From Aspidiotus rigidus (Eukaryota > Arthropoda > Insecta > Hemiptera > Diaspididae), in assembly GCA_035079385.1 (NCBI GenBank), contig JAVHKY010000018.1, positions 2,728,001 to 2,792,000 of the forward strand: DNA of 64,000 nucleotides, in the 5' to 3' direction. This document shows positions 50,391 through 63,236 of this stretch, piece by piece (position 1 is the first letter of the stretch; each line of letters opens with the position of its first letter). Position numbers and translations under genes: made by a program. The notes under the pieces are model-generated. The model was not told where the DNA came from. It saw only the letters and a program-made list of their open reading frames with translations, and searched no databases.

Positions 50391-51115
50391 AAATAATAAA
50401 CAAAAGAAAGAAGGATCTTTGAAAATATTGTGATAACGCTGTGATTCATACACGACGAATAATAATCTTATATGAGGTACCTTCTTATCTTCATGATTCA
50501 TGTTATTTTTAGAATTAATTTCTCCGTACATAATAAGTATACAACAATTATCATTGAAATTAAACGATTTAAAAATCTAAAATCTGAGCGCGTTATTGCT
50601 TGTTAATGCATCATCTTTGCTATTACAGTATACGTGTTGGACAGAGGTCCGTTCGCCTTTCTTCATAATATAACTGTCCTTGTCTAACACACTCGCGCGC
50701 CAGTATGAGAATGATTCAGTTGTCTCTTCTAAACGGATGATAGCTAACCCGCTGTATCATAGAGTAGAATGAGGCCTGTTTAGGACTTGAAAAATATTCG
50801 TGCCTAAATAATTTGTCGTAAAAGTCCATTCATACAACACAGTTTAGTTACCTATATCCACAACAAACGGAAGCTTCGAGGTGAACAGGTGCTCCAAAAC
50901 GTAAAGCTACTGTAAAATCTGTTCCACAAACTGATATTGTCCGGTATGTATTCATTCGGTCTGAATATTTTGTTCCTATTGAATGTCATCGAGCTTACCC
51001 TTCTGTTTGGTGATTTGTTTGCAGATTTGTAGAAAATTAGTATGTGGTAACCATCAGAGTTCCAAAAAACAGCGTTTCTCCTTACCATTGATAAAGAGGA
51101 AAGGAAGGAAACGGG

Positions 51116-52939
51116 ATGGAATGCGGGTCACCAAGAGATATTACAGGAATGAGCTCAGATGCATCCTCTTTCATTGCTGATTGCGATAGCGAACAGCAAT
51201 TTGTGAACACATATCTCACGGACAGCAATTTCATGTACAATCTGCTGATTCCAACAGTGCAGAGCCAATCAATCGGAAGTTGTCCAGGAGGATCAAGTAT
51301 TGCAGAGAATTATTTCAATAGGCACCCTTCATCCACATTTGATGAAGAATATGGGGTAACGGGTGAACAACTGGAAAGTGTAGATAACCATGACGAAGTG
51401 CCATATAACTTTGCTCCTGACAATGAGTATCATGATGATGATCTTTCAGTTACTGATCTAGAAAGCATCGGAGATGAAAATTTGGACAGTAGCATAGATT
51501 GGCTTGATCCCATGAGTTCTAATTTCCATGTTCCTGAACAGCCTGGTCCGACAATGGCTCGAAGCGAAACATATGCCGGTGGATATGCGCCGATTATTAA
51601 TATGCAAAATGTGCAGACCATTACCCAAAACCAGTTACAAACATCAACGTTACAGCATAGTACACAACCTATAGGTCCACCATACACCTTCCCTCAATTT
51701 ACAGGTAGGTCTAGTCTTAAGTCAATAATAGGAAGAAAAATACAGAAATGAATTGATGGAAACTAATTGTAATACATATTTTCGGTTCACATGAATAAAA
51801 ACGCGTTCCTCGGATGCTTCGCTGTAGGACGCGATGACGCGTTTTGTTCTCTAGAATTAAGTTGCGAGCATGACCGCATTTTGTACGCGATGAAAATCGT
51901 TGAGGTGGGACGTTATAGGATCCATGTGAACCGAAAAATAGCGTACGCCACACTTGAAGGCAGGATAGCGATCACCCCGTGCTGTATGACGGCACCTCGC
52001 CACAGTTCCGTTCCTAAAGTGCTAGTACACCATATTGCTCTCCTCCGTCCCTTATAGCCTTATATACTACTAATGGCACGTAACTTATACCGTGCATGAG
52101 TATTGCTTCGAGGAGAGAACCGTACCTGTATAACCGATACATCACCCAGTATTGAAGTATCGCATTCGGCGATAAAAGATTTAGTCTGGTTTTCTTAAAT
52201 TCCACTGATTTATAAGTTCACAGTAATGCTAACCAAATGATGGGAAGGATTATGAAACATCAAACCACGAGCGAATTTGTATTTAGATTTTAGCGTAGGA
52301 CTGTTGAAAACAGAAAAAACTCTCATAAAGAAGTGGACTTAACAAATGTTGGAGAATGGTTTTGATGACAGCCTTGTACGCAAGAGGTGGTCCTGCAAGG
52401 TTCACATACCTATGAAAAGGAGTAAATATTTTTGCGTTCAACGTGGTTTCCTAATCATATCCTCCCCTTGTATTCAGTTACTTATTCTTATGGAACATCA
52501 AATAGGTACCGATCTCTAACTGTTATATTTGTTTCTTGTAGGCTACTCATTTGCAGATCACAAATCCAATTTTCTAGAGCAACAAAGTAGTTTTAACATG
52601 CCACAAAGCTTGAATGAATTGACAGAAGAGTACCTAAACTTTAATCTAGGCCAAGACACAAGATACGGAAATGAGGTTAACACAATAAGTCGTGGGAGGC
52701 AATGGGATCATTTGCTTCAAACAATGGAACAATCACAGCTACACTCGCGATACCATCAGGTTGTACATTCCAACAATATTCCGATACTCACAGCGCTAGA
52801 AACAACCCGCGTCCCAACTACAGTCGACGAGATGCCCACCAGGCAGGCAGAACACCCTTCGATGGTAAATATAGACCGTCCCAGTATAGAATTGCCCCTG
52901 ATTCCAAATAGGAACAATTTGTTTGGTAAGAATCATTAG
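51116..52939 (+). CDS. Type I acidic cluster protein, copy B (two exons)
   Basis: Exon 1 is 51116-51704 (589 bp, as in copy A) and exon 2 is 52542-52939 (398 bp, as in copy A). Splice sites CAG|GTAGGT and TTGTAG|GC are kept, for 328 residues. Differences from copy A are mostly substitutions, and the frame is never broken. GSSIAEN replaces GSSIVEN. The alternative donor ATG|GTAAATA at 52864 is also kept, but the next homeodomain exon (55709) has a stop, so a fused product would end after 18 homeodomain-exon codons. That makes the unfused 328-residue form the safer model here. Confidence 0.7.
51778..51940. mobile_element. Short MITE in type I intron (copy B)
   Basis: Same ATTTTCGGTTCACATG / CATGTGAACCGAAAAATA ends as 26803-26956. 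Confidence 0.6.
52028..52192. other. Private ~165-bp insertion in unit 2 intron
   Basis: Copy A reads AGTGCTAGTACA directly into GATATAAGTTC; copy B has ~165 extra bases between these points (CCATATTGCTCTCC .. AATTCCACTGA). The ends show no clear inverted repeat. Nature unknown. Confidence 0.5.
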
Positions 52940-52999
52940 GGTCTTTTAATTCCTATGACGTAGTCTCCAGTTCTTCACATAAAGGCTTGTATTGGGTCA

Positions 53000-54687
53000 A
53001 GTTAAATGCTGGCGGAGGAGGAGGGGGAAGCGTGTGAGCTCCTCAAAGAGCTAGTGGTAGGGACGTATATTTTTAGCTCTTCTTTTGAAATATAGGTAAT
53101 ATTCGGTGTTCAAGCTAAGTAAATATGTGTAAGACTCCGCCTATGACGGAACTCGTATGGAATGTTATTTTTATTATTTTTTTTGAGCAGTTTTCCGCAT
53201 TACCCAGGTTTAATAAGGTCAAATTTTTGCTAAGATATTGTAAATTCTAAGATTCTCAACATGTTGGTGCCGCATCTTTTTTAAGAGAACGGCAATAAAG
53301 AAGATTGTTGGGAGTCTGTAATCTGCTCAAACTTTTAAAAATTGTACGAAATTTTTAGAGTCAACGGCACACCGTGTATTTCGCACACGCGGAAATTAAA
53401 ACGAGTAAACTACACACAGGGTAATTCACACACATCGAAGAGAGCATTGTTAGAAAAAACTTACTGAAACTTCTCATGTAGATGTGTTCCATGAATCACT
53501 GCTGTTAAAATAATGAGGGGAAAGGGGGTTTTGAAGGTCCGAAGGATGAACACAGATCACTCGTATCGTATTTATCATACGATCATCCCGACGCGACTTA
53601 CCAATATACGAAACACACGACTCACAGAAACTAACATTTGCGGGCTACTGATTTTTATTGCCTTTTAAACCTCGCTCCTTAACTATACATATGGTCTTAC
53701 GAATACTTTCTTTACGTCTACATGAAAAACTTATTTTAGTTTACCATTCAACAACCGCCTCATGATATCATCAACGAATTTGAAAAATTCCAATTTCTTT
53801 TCATGAAAATGTCATCCAGATGAGCTTTCATAGAACAGGTTCTCCTTTAACGTTTCTATAGGAGAGGGATTTGAAAAAATTTCACCTAAACTCCTTAGGT
53901 CTTGAGGAACGAAGTTCAATGAATATTTAGAAAAACGCCGGCTTCCTTAACGAAGATAAACAAGGATTGCAGGGAACCTGTTCTCTGAGTCAAATTGGTT
54001 GTGGTATTGAGAATTCAAGCAAGCCTAGATGTACTATATAGCTAGCATGAAAAAGGCTTAGACTTATACTATAAACCTAGTATAAAATAGGACATCATTA
54101 TTAAACCGGACCTATTGTAGGGACTTCGAAATATATAGGTCGAGTGTCGAAATTTTTTCAAGTCCCTTCCCTACCATATATATGTGTAGTTCGAGAGTTG
54201 ATATCCTTTGAATTTCGTTGTCGAACGGCACGCCGCAAATTTCAAAAAAAATTCCCCATACAACAGGTTTCCTGTTAAACGTATAGACAAAGAGTCCTCC
54301 ATAACACATGCTTCCTGTTTGCCTCAATAAAAACGGTTAGTAAAGGCAACCCGTAGCAGCTAACGAAGTAGGCTATAAGGGTTTTTTTTCATATTACTTG
54401 AACAATTTTGCTGCAATTTTGTTTCTCTTTTTGAACATTTGGGCATATGTAATTTAACACGGACAATGTCGAAGTTCTGTACACTTAATAAGTACATAAT
54501 TATGTCCATATCTGTTTTGATGTGTGCAAATTACTAATCCGGGAGTGTGTGTGCATTGTTTTGTGTGAAGTTTAGTCAATGAGTGTGTGCGGATTACCAA
54601 ATTCCGTTGAGTTTTGGTATGTAGGGATAACTGACTTAAGTTTTCGACTTCTATCAAACTATATATTTTGGACGAATACTGATATGA
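53000..54687. repeat. Repeated tail and dispersed repeat, unit 2
   Basis: Matches 27.8-28.7 kb to about 53.85 kb, then switches to match 47.1-47.94 kb. The switch point shows that the repeat units have recombined among themselves. Confidence 0.6.
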
Positions 54688-55087
54688 TAACGCACATGAA
54701 CAATGTTCAACCGTTTGGAATGAATACGAACTATAGAAAGTATTTCTCAAAGTACCTATTTTCGAGCTGAGTACGATGCCATTTACCGTTTTTCGATATT
54801 ACCTCCCATTATTGTGCAATACCTACTCACGTTTAATAGTTCTCGCGCTTAGTCGCATCACGCAACTCACCTTTTCAAGCATTAAATTTTTGTAGCTCGA
54901 TACGATATGTTACGCGTCGCAACAATCCTCGGTAACTAGGTAAACAAAAATAAATTGCTCAATAATGAGAGGTAATATTGAAAAACGGTTAATGGCGTGG
55001 TACGCAGCGGCGAAAATACTTCCAGAAATACCTTTCTATAGTTCATGTTCATTCCAAAAGTTTGAAATTTGGTCACGTGTGTATAAC
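54688..55087. mobile_element. MITE family 1, full palindromic copy (unit 2)
   Basis: TAACGCACATGAACAATG at the left and TTTGGTCACGTGTGTATAAC at the right, with mirrored interior (GTACGATGCCATTTACCG against GGTTAATGGCGTGGTACG). Confidence 0.8.
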
Positions 55088-55465
55088 AAATGGAGTTTTT
55101 CTTCAATGGCGGCAGATTGTTGTAATTGTAAGGAAGTGTCACTATCTCGGGTGTTGTTCACAATATTTTCCGTTTTATGGAGGATATAGTGGCGCGTAAC
55201 GGACCAAAAATAATTCCATGTTCCTGTTCTGCAAATTTTCCGGCTTAGGTATCCAGGGTGTTTCACATGGAGAAACTGTCGGGAATACGACTTTTTTCCT
55301 CATGTCATGGACATGATGTGAACAGGTCTCCACGATAATCAGTCGATAGGTATATCGCCATAATCGATACATCAAAATTTATATTTCGAAGACTTCTAAT
55401 TTAACTTAATGTTTTCCCAGAAAAGGAAATATTTTTCCAATTTTGAGTTTATGATGTATCTATTT

Positions 55466-55677
55466 GAGAACGACAAATACCACAACGACCCGCCCGTTGA
55501 TGGCTTCTTAGCCGAAAGTGCATGCGGTACTTTGTTTGTTTTATTTATGCGGCTTTTTGCAATTTCTCTCCGTACATTTACTCTTTGTAGTATTTGTCGG
55601 TTTTCGTTCATTTACTCATTGTGGTATTTGTCGTTCTCAATATGTCGGGCCGTAACTCGCAGGATCGAATCGATTCA
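55466..55677. mobile_element. Short non-autonomous PLE with 12-bp target duplication
   Basis: Flanked by ATGTATCTATTT at 55454-55465 and 55678-55689; the empty site is seen at 48.45 kb. The first 18 bases, GAGAACGACAAATACCAC, are mirrored at 55621-55638. Next to the left end lies CGCCCGTTGATGGCTTCTTA followed by GCCGAAAGTGC, identical to the tail of the PLE at 25.46 kb, which ties the two. It has internal direct repeats of TACTCTTTGTAGTATTTGTC. Confidence 0.85.
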
Positions 55678-55708
55678 ATGTATCTATTTCTTTCTTTATT
55701 GTTCTCAG

Positions 55709-55930
55709 ATCAGTGCATCTGTACGTGGACAAACTCCCTTAAGCGATGATAAATTTCAGATCTAAAGAGCCCATTTTGATGATAACGATTCGACGGGGCA
55801 AAAACTCATGAAAGAAATCGCTGAGAAAATTAATTCGTCAATACCGGAGACTAGCAAATGGTTCTGCAATCGACGGTATATAAAGAAGAAACGTACTGCT
55901 CAAGGAGAACCAGAAAAAGTAAAAAACTAA
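55709..55930 (+). pseudogene. Homeodomain exon 7, with premature stop
   Basis: Acceptor TTCTCAG. It reads ISASVRGQTPLSDDKFQI and then TAA at 55763-55765, where intact copies have TTA (Leu). Beyond the stop the frame is open: RAHFDDNDSTGQKLMKEIAE and PETSKWFCNRRYIKKKR, with Trp48, Phe49, Asn51 and Arg53 all present. The 212-bp PLE insertion sits 32 bp upstream of the exon, possibly hurting the acceptor. No second homeodomain in frame. Confidence 0.75.
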
Positions 55931-56150
55931 AAAACCGCATCAGTGGAAAATCTTAAAAAAACATTATGATCGAAATAAATTTTAGTCCGGAAAGGAAATA
56001 CTGTCAAAAGTAGCCATTCATCAAGTGTGGTCAGCATCTGATTTAGGCGCACTCGTCGTAAGAGGTATTGTATAAATTTCAAAAGAAAAGCAAAGCAATA
56101 ATTAGCCGAAGATCATGGGAATGCGTTTTATAATTCAAATAAAACGCTCA

Positions 56151-56380
56151 AGGCACTATAGTATTGTACGATAGGTATGATGGACTGATAACACGGAGAC
56201 GACTTTTAGGCTATAGGGTAGGAATACGGCTCGTGTAACGTCACGCGACAGCGAATGTAACCAATGGGTACCGACGACACTCATCAGCTCCGCGACGTTA
56301 CGTGAAACGTGTTTGTACCTTATAACCTAAACGTCGTCTCCGTGTTATCAGTCCAGCATGCCTATTGTACTATAGTGCCT
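56151..56380. mobile_element. MITE with AGGCACTATAGTA ends, unit 2 only
   Basis: Ends AGGCACTATAGTA and TACTATAGTGCCT are perfect mirrors, and the inverted match runs ~75 bp (GGACTGATAACACGGAGACG on both arms). It is absent from the matching place at 32.95 kb, so the insertion is younger than the duplication. Confidence 0.85.
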
Positions 56381-56389
56381 TACCTATTC

Positions 56390-59300
56390 GTACAAAAAGA
56401 ATATTGACAAGTGATTGCTGTTAAATTTGGTCCACGGTCAATGGAGGGGATCCCAGCTTTTCAGAGCAGGACGGTGCGACATGAATTTCCTCCTTCACTT
56501 TATGAATCCTCTATATGGACCACTGAGAATCGCCAAGACCATGATGAACCTTGCGAAGCAAAAGTTATGCTTTATAGTGATAATTTTTCCGCTATGAATA
56601 ATTTGATAATTCAATACTTTTACCCGGATCATAAATAAAGACGACAATATCAAAAGAAACGCTCAAATCCGTTTTGTGAATGAGACAAGTTTGTAGTCCA
56701 GCTTAAAAACGTATTTAATTAGGTGGAATCGGTCTTGAATATACTTTTATTGTATTCCTATTTTTTGTAACTATTGTGAATTTATGCTATCCTGTGAATT
56801 CTGTCGTAATAAGAGAGTATAGCCACGTTAGAAAGATCAGGATTGATTTCAATTACGCTTAGTAATCGTATCTGTTTTTCGTTTTGTTCCTTCTCTTTGC
56901 CTAATTTGATGTTCAATTCCTTTGATATAGTTGTAACTTGAATAACTTTAATATATATTAAAGTGAACCACAATTGAGTCACCGGTTAATTTTAGGATTA
57001 AGGAAGTAGCCTAGAATACTACATATTTGGCTAACTTATAATAGGTTACTTTGTGTATTGTTTTGAGACATACGTCAAAAGGTGGAATATTCGGGGTTAA
57101 CTCATGCGCTAAAGGAAGGAGTTTGAAATCAGAATTCTGTGACGATCTAACCTAACCAAGCAAATTTCAGATATCCATCTCAACATTGCAATCTTCAAGC
57201 TCTCCATTCATGAGGAGGAGGACTTCGAAAAATTTTAACCAATCAGTCCAGGAAGAGAATATGAAACAGTAAAAATAGGATATGCGATCACTAGAGAGGG
57301 ATGGGGGTGGGATTCGTTATGGAAAAGAAATGCAAAGACTGCCGCGGCGAGGTCCACTGCTTAATGTTCAATCAAATTGATGGAAAGTGATGTCAGGGAT
57401 AGGATTCAACTTAGGAGAAGAGGGGAAAAAATAGGAACTGAACGCTTTTAGATTGAGATGAGGGCCTGAATGGGATTGAAGCGACAGAAGTGGTGAATTA
57501 CGTAGCTCGAGTGCATTCAAAAGGACGGGAAGGTTTGGGTTTTGTCTTGTTATAGGCCTGAAAGATAGCAGTGAGTGAAAGAGTGTCAAAGAGGATTTGG
57601 TTTTTGTATATTGCTACTCTTTCGAGTACATTACCCCCTTCAAATATGTGGAACTATAAATTTTAAGAACGTTTTGTTGGAAGAGGTGCAGATTGGAGAA
57701 TCGTAATCAAGTTGGTGAACGGATTATATCATCTAGAGTTAGAGAATAAATTTGTGGATACAGCCCATACATGAGCGTGATAGGTATTCGAGAACGTTCA
57801 AGGAATTCAGACATTTTGCTCTCAAGGTTTTGATATGCGAGGTCCAAGACAGTGAAACCAAGGATTTAGGCAGACGATTAAATGGTAATTGTGAAGTTCT
57901 GAAGACACAGAGAAGAAAAAGGTGTAAGGAGTGAATATCTTTTTTGGAACGCCACCATGACTGTTTTCTTGTTTGAAAATCGAAATCCACGGTCAGATAA
58001 CCATTCGGAGATTTTTTCAAGGGTTCGTTCAGAGTAGTCTTACTGCTCGTTAGGGTTTGGGGGTTATTAGGGAGATAAAGAAATCATTCGCAATGAGTCG
58101 TTTGGTAACAGGGAAGCTGACATTGCCGTAGAGTTGAAGGAGGAATTTGTGGTTACAGCCAGTACGGAGATGTTTCAGTTATTCAGAATTTTAATTTGAA
58201 TTTTAAGCTATGGGTTTATTGTCCGAAGCGGAAACAGAAAGTTTTTGGAACAGTAAAGTCGTAAAACAATTTTGTTCCGTGAACTTTTTTACATTAAAAA
58301 AAAAACACTATCTAGAGTGGGATTCAAGAACTTGTATTTAGTTATGAGGACAGTGAGGAATAAAGAGGGCAATTCTGAGAAAACACTCGTTGTAAAGCGT
58401 ATGATAATTAATTGTCCCATCGGCCTTCATTTCAGCTCATCAATTTTCTCTTCCACTTACGAAAAGTACTTATTGAAACACACGTCATCAGACCCCCCCC
58501 CCCCCCCGATAATACGAGCGTGATCTTGTGTCCAAATAACTGAAACGTTGCTGATTGACCACGCGAGTTTCAGGAGAAAAGTTTAAAAGGAATTTTCCTA
58601 GGATCATTGAAGAGTATACAGATGAGTTGGTAGAGAATTATGATTCATCAACTTGAACTGAAACTGGCACGTAAATCACCAGGACAGACCTTATAAGTAA
58701 CAAATTATGAAAAGGAAAATTTCAGGCGCGTAAAATACGACTGGTTTCGAAATGCCAGGACTTTATTTTCAGTTTCGAAATAGACCTACAGCAAGTTGTA
58801 TTTGAAGAATGCATGTAGTAATAACAGATACGTGGTATTTCCTAATACTCGGCCCCTAAATTCTCCAAATGGTTTCTCAATAAAAAATATGAGGTTAATC
58901 ACCAAAATATTGCGAATTGTTTTTTTGTGTTACGAGCTTGTCAGTCTGCACGAGGTATCACCTTATCTAACACCCGTAGGCTGTACAATACTTTCACCGC
59001 CGCCACCATCAGAAAGTGACCACCGCCACCATCTTCGTCATCGGAGGTTTTTCCCGTCGAAAGTTGTCTGAATACTCGTGTATAAGTCTGCTAATATTAC
59101 CTAACTAGAGACCGTTTAATGGCGTCTCTATTTCCCAGAAATTGACCGATCCTTCTTGTCAAAGGTGGTCTATTTGTGGTGGTCTGTCAGCATCGCTTGT
59201 ATATAGACTACGACAGATTATTTTATACCGTCTACATTACCCAGAAATCGACGTATCAGTTTCCCTGGTCTGTTGACACTGATTGAATATTGATTACAAG

Positions 59301-61262
59301 TGACCATTTTATCTCATCAAGTTTCCCCAGAAATCGACTGTTTTTTTGGTCAGAAATGGTCGAAATACAGTCAATAGCTGCAGACTGAGGATACACCATT
59401 TCATCGTACCAACATCACCTACGAATCGAGTTATTTTTTCAGTCAAAATTTCGTTCTAAATCTGATGTAAATATGGCAGGGAAGATTGGAAATAAATCGA
59501 CTAAAAACTTAGTCTATTATTGCATGGTTACTCATCAGAGCGATCGCTCAGTATATTTTTGGTCGATCGCTACTTATTAAAATTGACTACGATATTCGGC
59601 CGATCTGGTTCATCGCGTAGGTGTACAAATTCACGTCCATACCCGCACACAAGGTTCGAAAGTACCTCTTCTTGACATCAGTCACCTTTCGCATATCCTG
59701 GAAGAATTATAAGAAGAAACGTGATACCGGTATTGGAAGACCTGAATATGTGTCATGAGTAGGTACCAGATAAAATGGAGACGAGTAACTGGCAATGAGT
59801 GAAGAACAAATAAACAATTAGAAAAATCAAAGATTCAATGATGGAGTAGATTGAGGGGAGCAGGGAACCTGTTTCCTGAGATTCATATTTCAAAAAGGAT
59901 GAAGGATGGCGTGACGTCATTGTATATATATTCAGAATCACCTGTTGTTAGAGTATGAAAAATGATCTTCTTTTGAAATTTTTTATGAAATCCTCTAGAA
60001 GGCGTAAATATAGTTTTTGAAATATACGTCTGTATACTTGCCGTTGAAGTCACTAAATCTTCTGAGAAAAGTATCTAACTCGTAGATAGTACATACGCTG
60101 TTTTTGTTCTTCATACATCGACAGATAGGTACGTGAAATAGATCACAACGAGAAAAATGAAAGAGATTGCAGTAGGGATACGATGTTTGAAAGCTTTTTT
60201 CTTTCGGGATAAAAATATCATGTGGTATGCATCATAAAATCACATGGAATTTTTGGAAGAAGAATTTCTGTCTTCAATTATTTCAGGTAAGTAGCTCTAC
60301 TTTCCTTCTTTATCCTCGCTATATTTTCGAGGTCTTGTGCTGGTTAATTTTCAGGTATAATCTAGATGAAATAGATACATGTACTTTCAATTACAGCAAA
60401 TTGATCGCAACTTCTTTTATTTGTAAGTGTACTTACTTATCATATGACTGCGATGAAGGCCTATTTATTCTATATCAGTGAGCAAGTTCAAACATTCCAC
60501 CACACCTACCACCTATAATTGCCGACAGCCGACGTCTGATGATACAATATTATTTCGTTCATCATAACAACCTCATTTTTTCTTCTATTGTTGGAATGTC
60601 TTCTGTGTATGGGTACTCCTAATTGATGATAAACCATTTGATTCATCGTTGTTTCGGAGATACTTTCAATATTTTGACTTTCTGTACGGAAACATTTAAA
60701 TCTTCCTGTTTGACGTACTACTGAGAAGAAAATCGTTAATAGTGAAGTGACATCATATAAAGGTGACTGGATAATACAAAACCGATTGTAGAGCATTGGT
60801 ATTGTAACAAAGGCCCTGACAGTTTGCTTCATTCGAAATCTGAAGCAAATTAAGAGGAGAAACTGAAGAATATTCGAACGACTGGTTTGAAGTAATTGAA
60901 TATGGAGAGTTTGTCAGTTGGTGTAGATATTATTTGCAGAAGCAAGTGAGTATCCTTGTGCATCTTCGGTGATCCATATGATTTTTAAGGCCTTCAAGTT
61001 GTGGCTGGTTGAAAATTTTTTACTGAATCATTAATATACTTACCTCTTTTTTTTTTAGTGTTGTTCGACCAGATCACAAATTACTTCCTAGGTACCAATT
61101 GTGAACCGATACAAAGCTCGTCATGTAATATCTTCTCCTCTCTGCGATAATTCTGCTTCTTGAATTTTTGGCAGCTGTCGTTAGAAACTCGTTTCTTCAG
61201 TCCATATACATTGTGGGGCACAACTACTTTTGCTTTGTTCAATTAGGGAAATACCGAGTTAT
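56390..61262. other. Duplicated non-coding block, unit 2
   Basis: Matches 32.96-37.97 kb, including the tandem repeats (59105-59620), and lacks ~100 bp near 57.58 kb that unit 1 has at 34.17-34.28 kb. No gene recognised. Confidence 0.4.
59105..59620. repeat. Degenerate ~105-bp tandem repeats, unit 2
   Basis: Same CCCAGAAATCGAC-based repeats as 35815-36330. Confidence 0.6.
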
Positions 61263-62879
61263 ATGGTGGAAATGAGCGCGGAAACTTCGAATATTTCCAA
61301 TCCCGGTGAAGGACAATCATGCATAAACCAGCAGAACAATTTAATAGGAAGTTGCCAAAACGAATCGAGTATTGTTGAAAATCATCCGGGGGAGAGTACC
61401 TCGTTTCGTGAAGAAGAGAAGCCGTCTAATGAGGATGGTTACGACGACGGTATTTCGCCTAACTGTAGTGACGATAACTTTAATCTTAATAATGCACTAT
61501 TGGAGACTAGAGATACCACTCTACCAATAGCTACATCCCACAATTTGGCGAGTGTACAAGAAACGAGTATAGATTCGGGTGACGTTGCAAAAAAGACTGA
61601 AATAGGCTCCAGAAGTAGGTGGTTTCAAAAGTTGATTTTATTCGATTTTGTCATTTGATACACATTGCTTTCATATTGTGCACGGGGTAGTGAAATTGTT
61701 GAATCGAAAACGCTCGCGGTTTTTATACTCGTAACAATTGTGACGTCTAGTACACACATCTCAAGCTAACTAGTTCTCGGGGGCTCACTCGCTCCTTCTT
61801 GGTCTGGTATAATCAAGTTAAGGATTTCCCGCAAATTTTCCGGCAGGGGGGGGGGTGTTGAGGGGATGGTATGTAGACGACATTTTATGCGCGTGGACCG
61901 GTCCAGTGGAACTCCTGAGTGAGTTCATTGCATAATTATTTGAATAGCCAATACCCTTCCATAGAATTCACTCTGGAAGTTGGTTGCACATTAATAAATT
62001 GGATTTGTCCATGTTTGATAGAGATGGCGTCCATGAATTTTTGGCATGTATAGGAAAGAAGCTTCGACCGACATTGCATTCCACGGATCGTCCATTTGTC
62101 CTGCTGCACAAAAGATCGCTACTTCCAATAGTTTGATTCATCGATTGACTGGATGCTTTACAGAAAGAACTTGAGCACCCGGACAGAGTGAATAATCGAC
62201 TGAATGGTCCGGAAGATGCTTACTAGGATATTCCTCGATTCCACCATCTTCCTCCCCAGCGACTCACACCGTGATAGCAGAAAACGTTGGGCTAGACTTC
62301 TTTTATTGGACAGCTCTTCTTTGCATTTGGGCCAGGGCCTCTGTCCATTTGGGTTCAGGACGGCCTTTCATGACACCAATTCTGTAAAAAGTTTATTTAG
62401 TAGATTGAAGGACCCTATTCCTCAGGCCGAGATGAGTGGTGTATACAGTGTAGCCTGCAACGATTGCCCTGGAGTCTATGTAGGGATGACTGGCCGTCAG
62501 CTCCAAATAAGAATCACCCCAAAATCTAATTTTCTTGAAAGCAAACATTGCTAGTCTACATTTATAGAGGCCAGGAAGCGTTTGTATTTTCATTTTTCGA
62601 TAAATTTCTGCTGCTGTCCAATATCTTTACAGGCTCCAAATGTGGGGACGCCTTCAAATATAATTCCATATGATAACACAGACTCGTATGAAGAAATGAG
62701 AATTGCCAAGTTTTACATTGTTTTGTAATACTTTCCTCCTTTTGTTTTCAGTAAATTGTCCTTCTGGTGCAATGCATGAGTCTAACTTTCCAGACCAAGA
62801 CGAGCCATTAGACTTGTCCACATCGAAGAGTAAGAATCCAAACTCCGATGCTGGCCAAGATGTAGTACGTAGGAAATAA
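61263..62879 (+). CDS. Type II acidic cluster protein, copy 2, with PLDLS motif
   Basis: Exon 1 is 61263-61614 (352 bp) and exon 2 is 62752-62879 (128 bp), the same lengths as copy 1. The donor is AA|GTAGGT. 159 residues, with GSSIVEN replaced by ESSIVEN and DEPLDLSTSK in exon 2. The CtBP-type motif is thus conserved in both copies. Any homeodomain exon that this gene uses would lie beyond 64000; the flank of exon 3 is already starting at the window end. Confidence 0.7.
61870..62552 (+). pseudogene. PLE fragment in type II intron, copy 2
   Basis: Starts YVDDILCAWTGPVELLSEF, ends LKDPIPQAEMSGVY and CPGVYVGMTGRQLQIRI. Same position and truncation as copy 1, with independent small lesions. Confidence 0.85.
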
Positions 62880-63076
62880 TTTATTTTACATTTCCAGTTG
62901 AATTTTATACACCGGTCGTTCAAGTTATTCTACTTAGTCATAAAGCCTTATTTATCGGTTACATTTATGTTTCTACTAAAAAACAAAATTGCTCACTAAT
63001 CTTCTATTCGTGTGAAATTGGTGTACCTATCAAATCGTTACCATGGAACAGAACTATCTTACGTTGCATTTATAAA

Positions 63077-63236
63077 TCGATACCGTAGAACGAATACCTC
63101 GTAAGCCACAAAAAATTGACTTTTTTTTTTTCGTTATTTTTGGATTGCGGAGTATGAGAAACATGTAAAATAACAGTTATCTCGATTTTTTTTTTTTTTT
63201 TTTGTGACTTACCAGGTATTCGTTCTACGGTATCGA
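63077..63236. mobile_element. Hairpin MITE with TCGATACCGTAGAACG ends (unit 2)
   Basis: Same as 39787-39944. One arm has changed CGAGGTATT to CAGGTATT. Confidence 0.8.
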
